This document shows, in pieces, positions 6,997 to 7,646 of a stretch of DNA of 7,646 bases. Each line of letters opens with the position of its first letter. Position 1 is the stretch's first letter. The stretch lies in assembly GCA_003524565.1 (NCBI GenBank), contig DQGU01000005.1, forward strand, positions 1,224-8,869, read 5' to 3'. The notes beneath the pieces were generated by a model. The model was given only the letters and a program-made list of their open reading frames with translations, was not told where the DNA came from and did not search any database. Origin of the DNA: Rhodospirillaceae bacterium. GTDB lineage: Bacteria; Pseudomonadota; Alphaproteobacteria; Micavibrionales; UBA2020. The translations under genes were made by a program, and so were the position numbers.

Positions 6997-7543
6997 GGCG
7001 TTTCCCCTTGTGTTTCAGGTCCAGTTCGGCGGCAATTTTCTTGCGCGCTTCGGATACGCGCCATGAAATCGTGCCTTCGGGACAATCGAGTATCTGCCCC
7101 GCCTCCTTATGGCTCATCCCCTGCCAGCAGACCAGCACGACGGTTTCGCGCAAGGTTTCGGGCAGTGCGTGAATAATGCGCAGCACATCCTTGTCCTGCA
7201 TCTGGCGTTCAGGGTCGGGCGCGTTTGACGCATATTCCATGTCTTCGAACAGCGGCATTTCACGCCCGCCGCGGCGGTTTTTCGCCTTGTAATAATCCTT
7301 CGCCGCGTTGATGACGATGCGGTACATCCATGTGGTAAAGGCGGCGTCGAACGTAAAGCTGCGGATGTTCTGCGCGATTTTAATGGCGCTGTCCTGCGCG
7401 ATATCTTCGGCATCTTCGCGGTTGCCGCACCATTGCCAGGCGATTTTGAACATCGACTTGTAATGCCTCTCCACAAGCATGGCAAAGGCTTGACGGTCGC
7501 CCGCCTGCGCGCTTTTGACCAGTGAATGGTCATCCTGCTGCAT
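6989..7543 (-). CDS. ECF-family RNA polymerase sigma factor (sigma-70 family, RpoE-like)
   Basis: A 184-residue two-domain sigma factor of normal ECF size. Region 2 covers about residues 5-95: it has AGDRQAFAMLVERH (14-27), the core-binding DAEDIAQD (44-51) and the -10 recognition part FTTWMYRIVINAAKDYY (69-85). A short linker leads to region 4 (about 115-176) with LPETLRETVVL (127-137) and the helix-turn-helix GMSHKEAGQILDCPEGTISW (142-161), which reads the -35 element. The ATG at 7543 is preferred over an upstream TTG at 7621: conserved region 2 starts right after it, and AAGGCAGGG precedes it by a few bases, whereas the TTG has no ribosome-binding site and would add 26 poorly conserved residues. 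It is the first gene of a two-gene operon with the overlapping vWA protein, the usual place for an anti-sigma gene. Autoregulation is likely but no textbook ECF promoter was recognised upstream. Confidence 0.93.
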   Translation of the reverse strand: MQQDDHSLVKSAQAGDRQAFAMLVERHYKSMFKIAWQWCGNREDAEDIAQDSAIKIAQNIRSFTFDAAFTTWMYRIVINAAKDYYKAKNRRGGREMPLFEDMEYASNAPDPERQMQDKDVLRIIHALPETLRETVVLVCWQGMSHKEAGQILDCPEGTISWRVSEARKKIAAELDLKHKGKRHG

Positions 7544-7570
7544 GTGCCCTGCCTTTTGTCCTGCCTGTTG

Positions 7571-7586
7571 GACGATGTATATCGTC
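7571..7586. promoter_or_regulatory. 16-bp inverted repeat upstream of the sigma-factor gene
   Basis: The sequence GACGAT-GTAT-ATCGTC has perfect 6-bp arms around a 4-base centre and ends 28 bp before the preferred sigma start codon at 7543. Its position in the leader or promoter region suggests an operator for a dimeric regulator; the arms are too short and the flanks too poor in T for a terminator. No -35/-10 pair of good quality was recognised around it. Confidence 0.4.
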
Positions 7587-7629
7587 TTATCCTTGGTAAT
7601 TTCTTTAAGGCAGAAAATCAATAGTTTAA

Positions 7630-7644
7630 GTCGGCAGAGCCGAC
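7630..7644. other. Short GC-rich inverted repeat at the right edge
   Basis: GTCGGC-AGA-GCCGAC forms a perfect 6-bp stem with a 3-base loop. It could be part of a terminator of a gene outside the window, read on plus or minus, but no T-run follows within the visible bases. The bases between it and the sigma start (7544-7629) hold the inverted repeat at 7571-7586 and no recognised gene. Confidence 0.3.
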
Positions 7645-7646
7645 GG

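Noticed and set aside
7544..7621. Extension of the sigma factor to a TTG at 7621
   Set aside because: The added 26 residues are not sigma-like and the TTG lacks a ribosome-binding site; the extension would also run through the inverted repeat at 7571-7586.
1..7646. A defence island, mobile element or CRISPR-type system, considering the SPFH and vWA genes together
   Set aside because: vWA and SPFH domains occur in some defence or tellurite-type loci, but here they are in separate, oppositely oriented transcription units. No nuclease, ATPase, transposase, integrase or repeat array is present.

Overview
The window reads as ordinary chromosome of a moderately GC-rich bacterium, most likely an alphaproteobacterium. 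The reasons are the style of the long acyl-CoA dehydrogenase, the MaoC hydratase, and an ECF sigma factor overlapping a membrane-anchored YfbK-type vWA gene. This taxonomic call is inference from protein character, not from a marker gene. I see no mobile element, CRISPR array, tRNA, rRNA or broken gene. Six protein genes fill the window densely, and no gene-free stretch exceeds about 150 bases.

Layout from left to right. (1) Positions 1-1281, minus strand: the N-terminal ~427 residues of a long-type (DmdC/FadE-like) acyl-CoA dehydrogenase, cut by the window edge. (2) A 150-bp divergent intergenic region, then a 151-aa MaoC-type hydratase on the plus strand (1432-1887). A good -35/-10 pair places its transcript start at or next to the ATG, so the mRNA may be leaderless. 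(3) Plus strand 1998-3890: a 630-aa membrane-anchored SPFH/band-7 protein with an unusually long, internally repeated head and exactly four clustered cysteines. (4) A bidirectional terminator at 3929-3965 separates it from the convergent minus-strand gene 3981-4574, an unrecognised 197-aa multi-pass membrane protein. (5) A hairpin at 4629-4659 ends a two-gene minus-strand operon. That operon is an ECF sigma factor (6989-7543) overlapping by 8 bp a 774-aa protein (4672-6996). The latter has a short cytoplasmic helical segment, one membrane span, an Ala/Pro-rich linker, and YfbK-type vWA plus DUF3520 domains.

How the genes work together. The divergent dehydrogenase/hydratase pair suggests acyl-CoA (fatty or organic acid) catabolism, with oxidation followed by hydration. 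The sigma/vWA pair looks like a transmembrane signalling unit in which the vWA protein may be the anti-sigma factor or sensor. A 16-bp inverted repeat lies 28 bp upstream of the preferred sigma start. The SPFH protein probably scaffolds a membrane microdomain or protease complex with its head outside the cytoplasm. The most promising lead for something undescribed is the sigma/vWA operon, followed by the repeated, disulfide-capable SPFH head.
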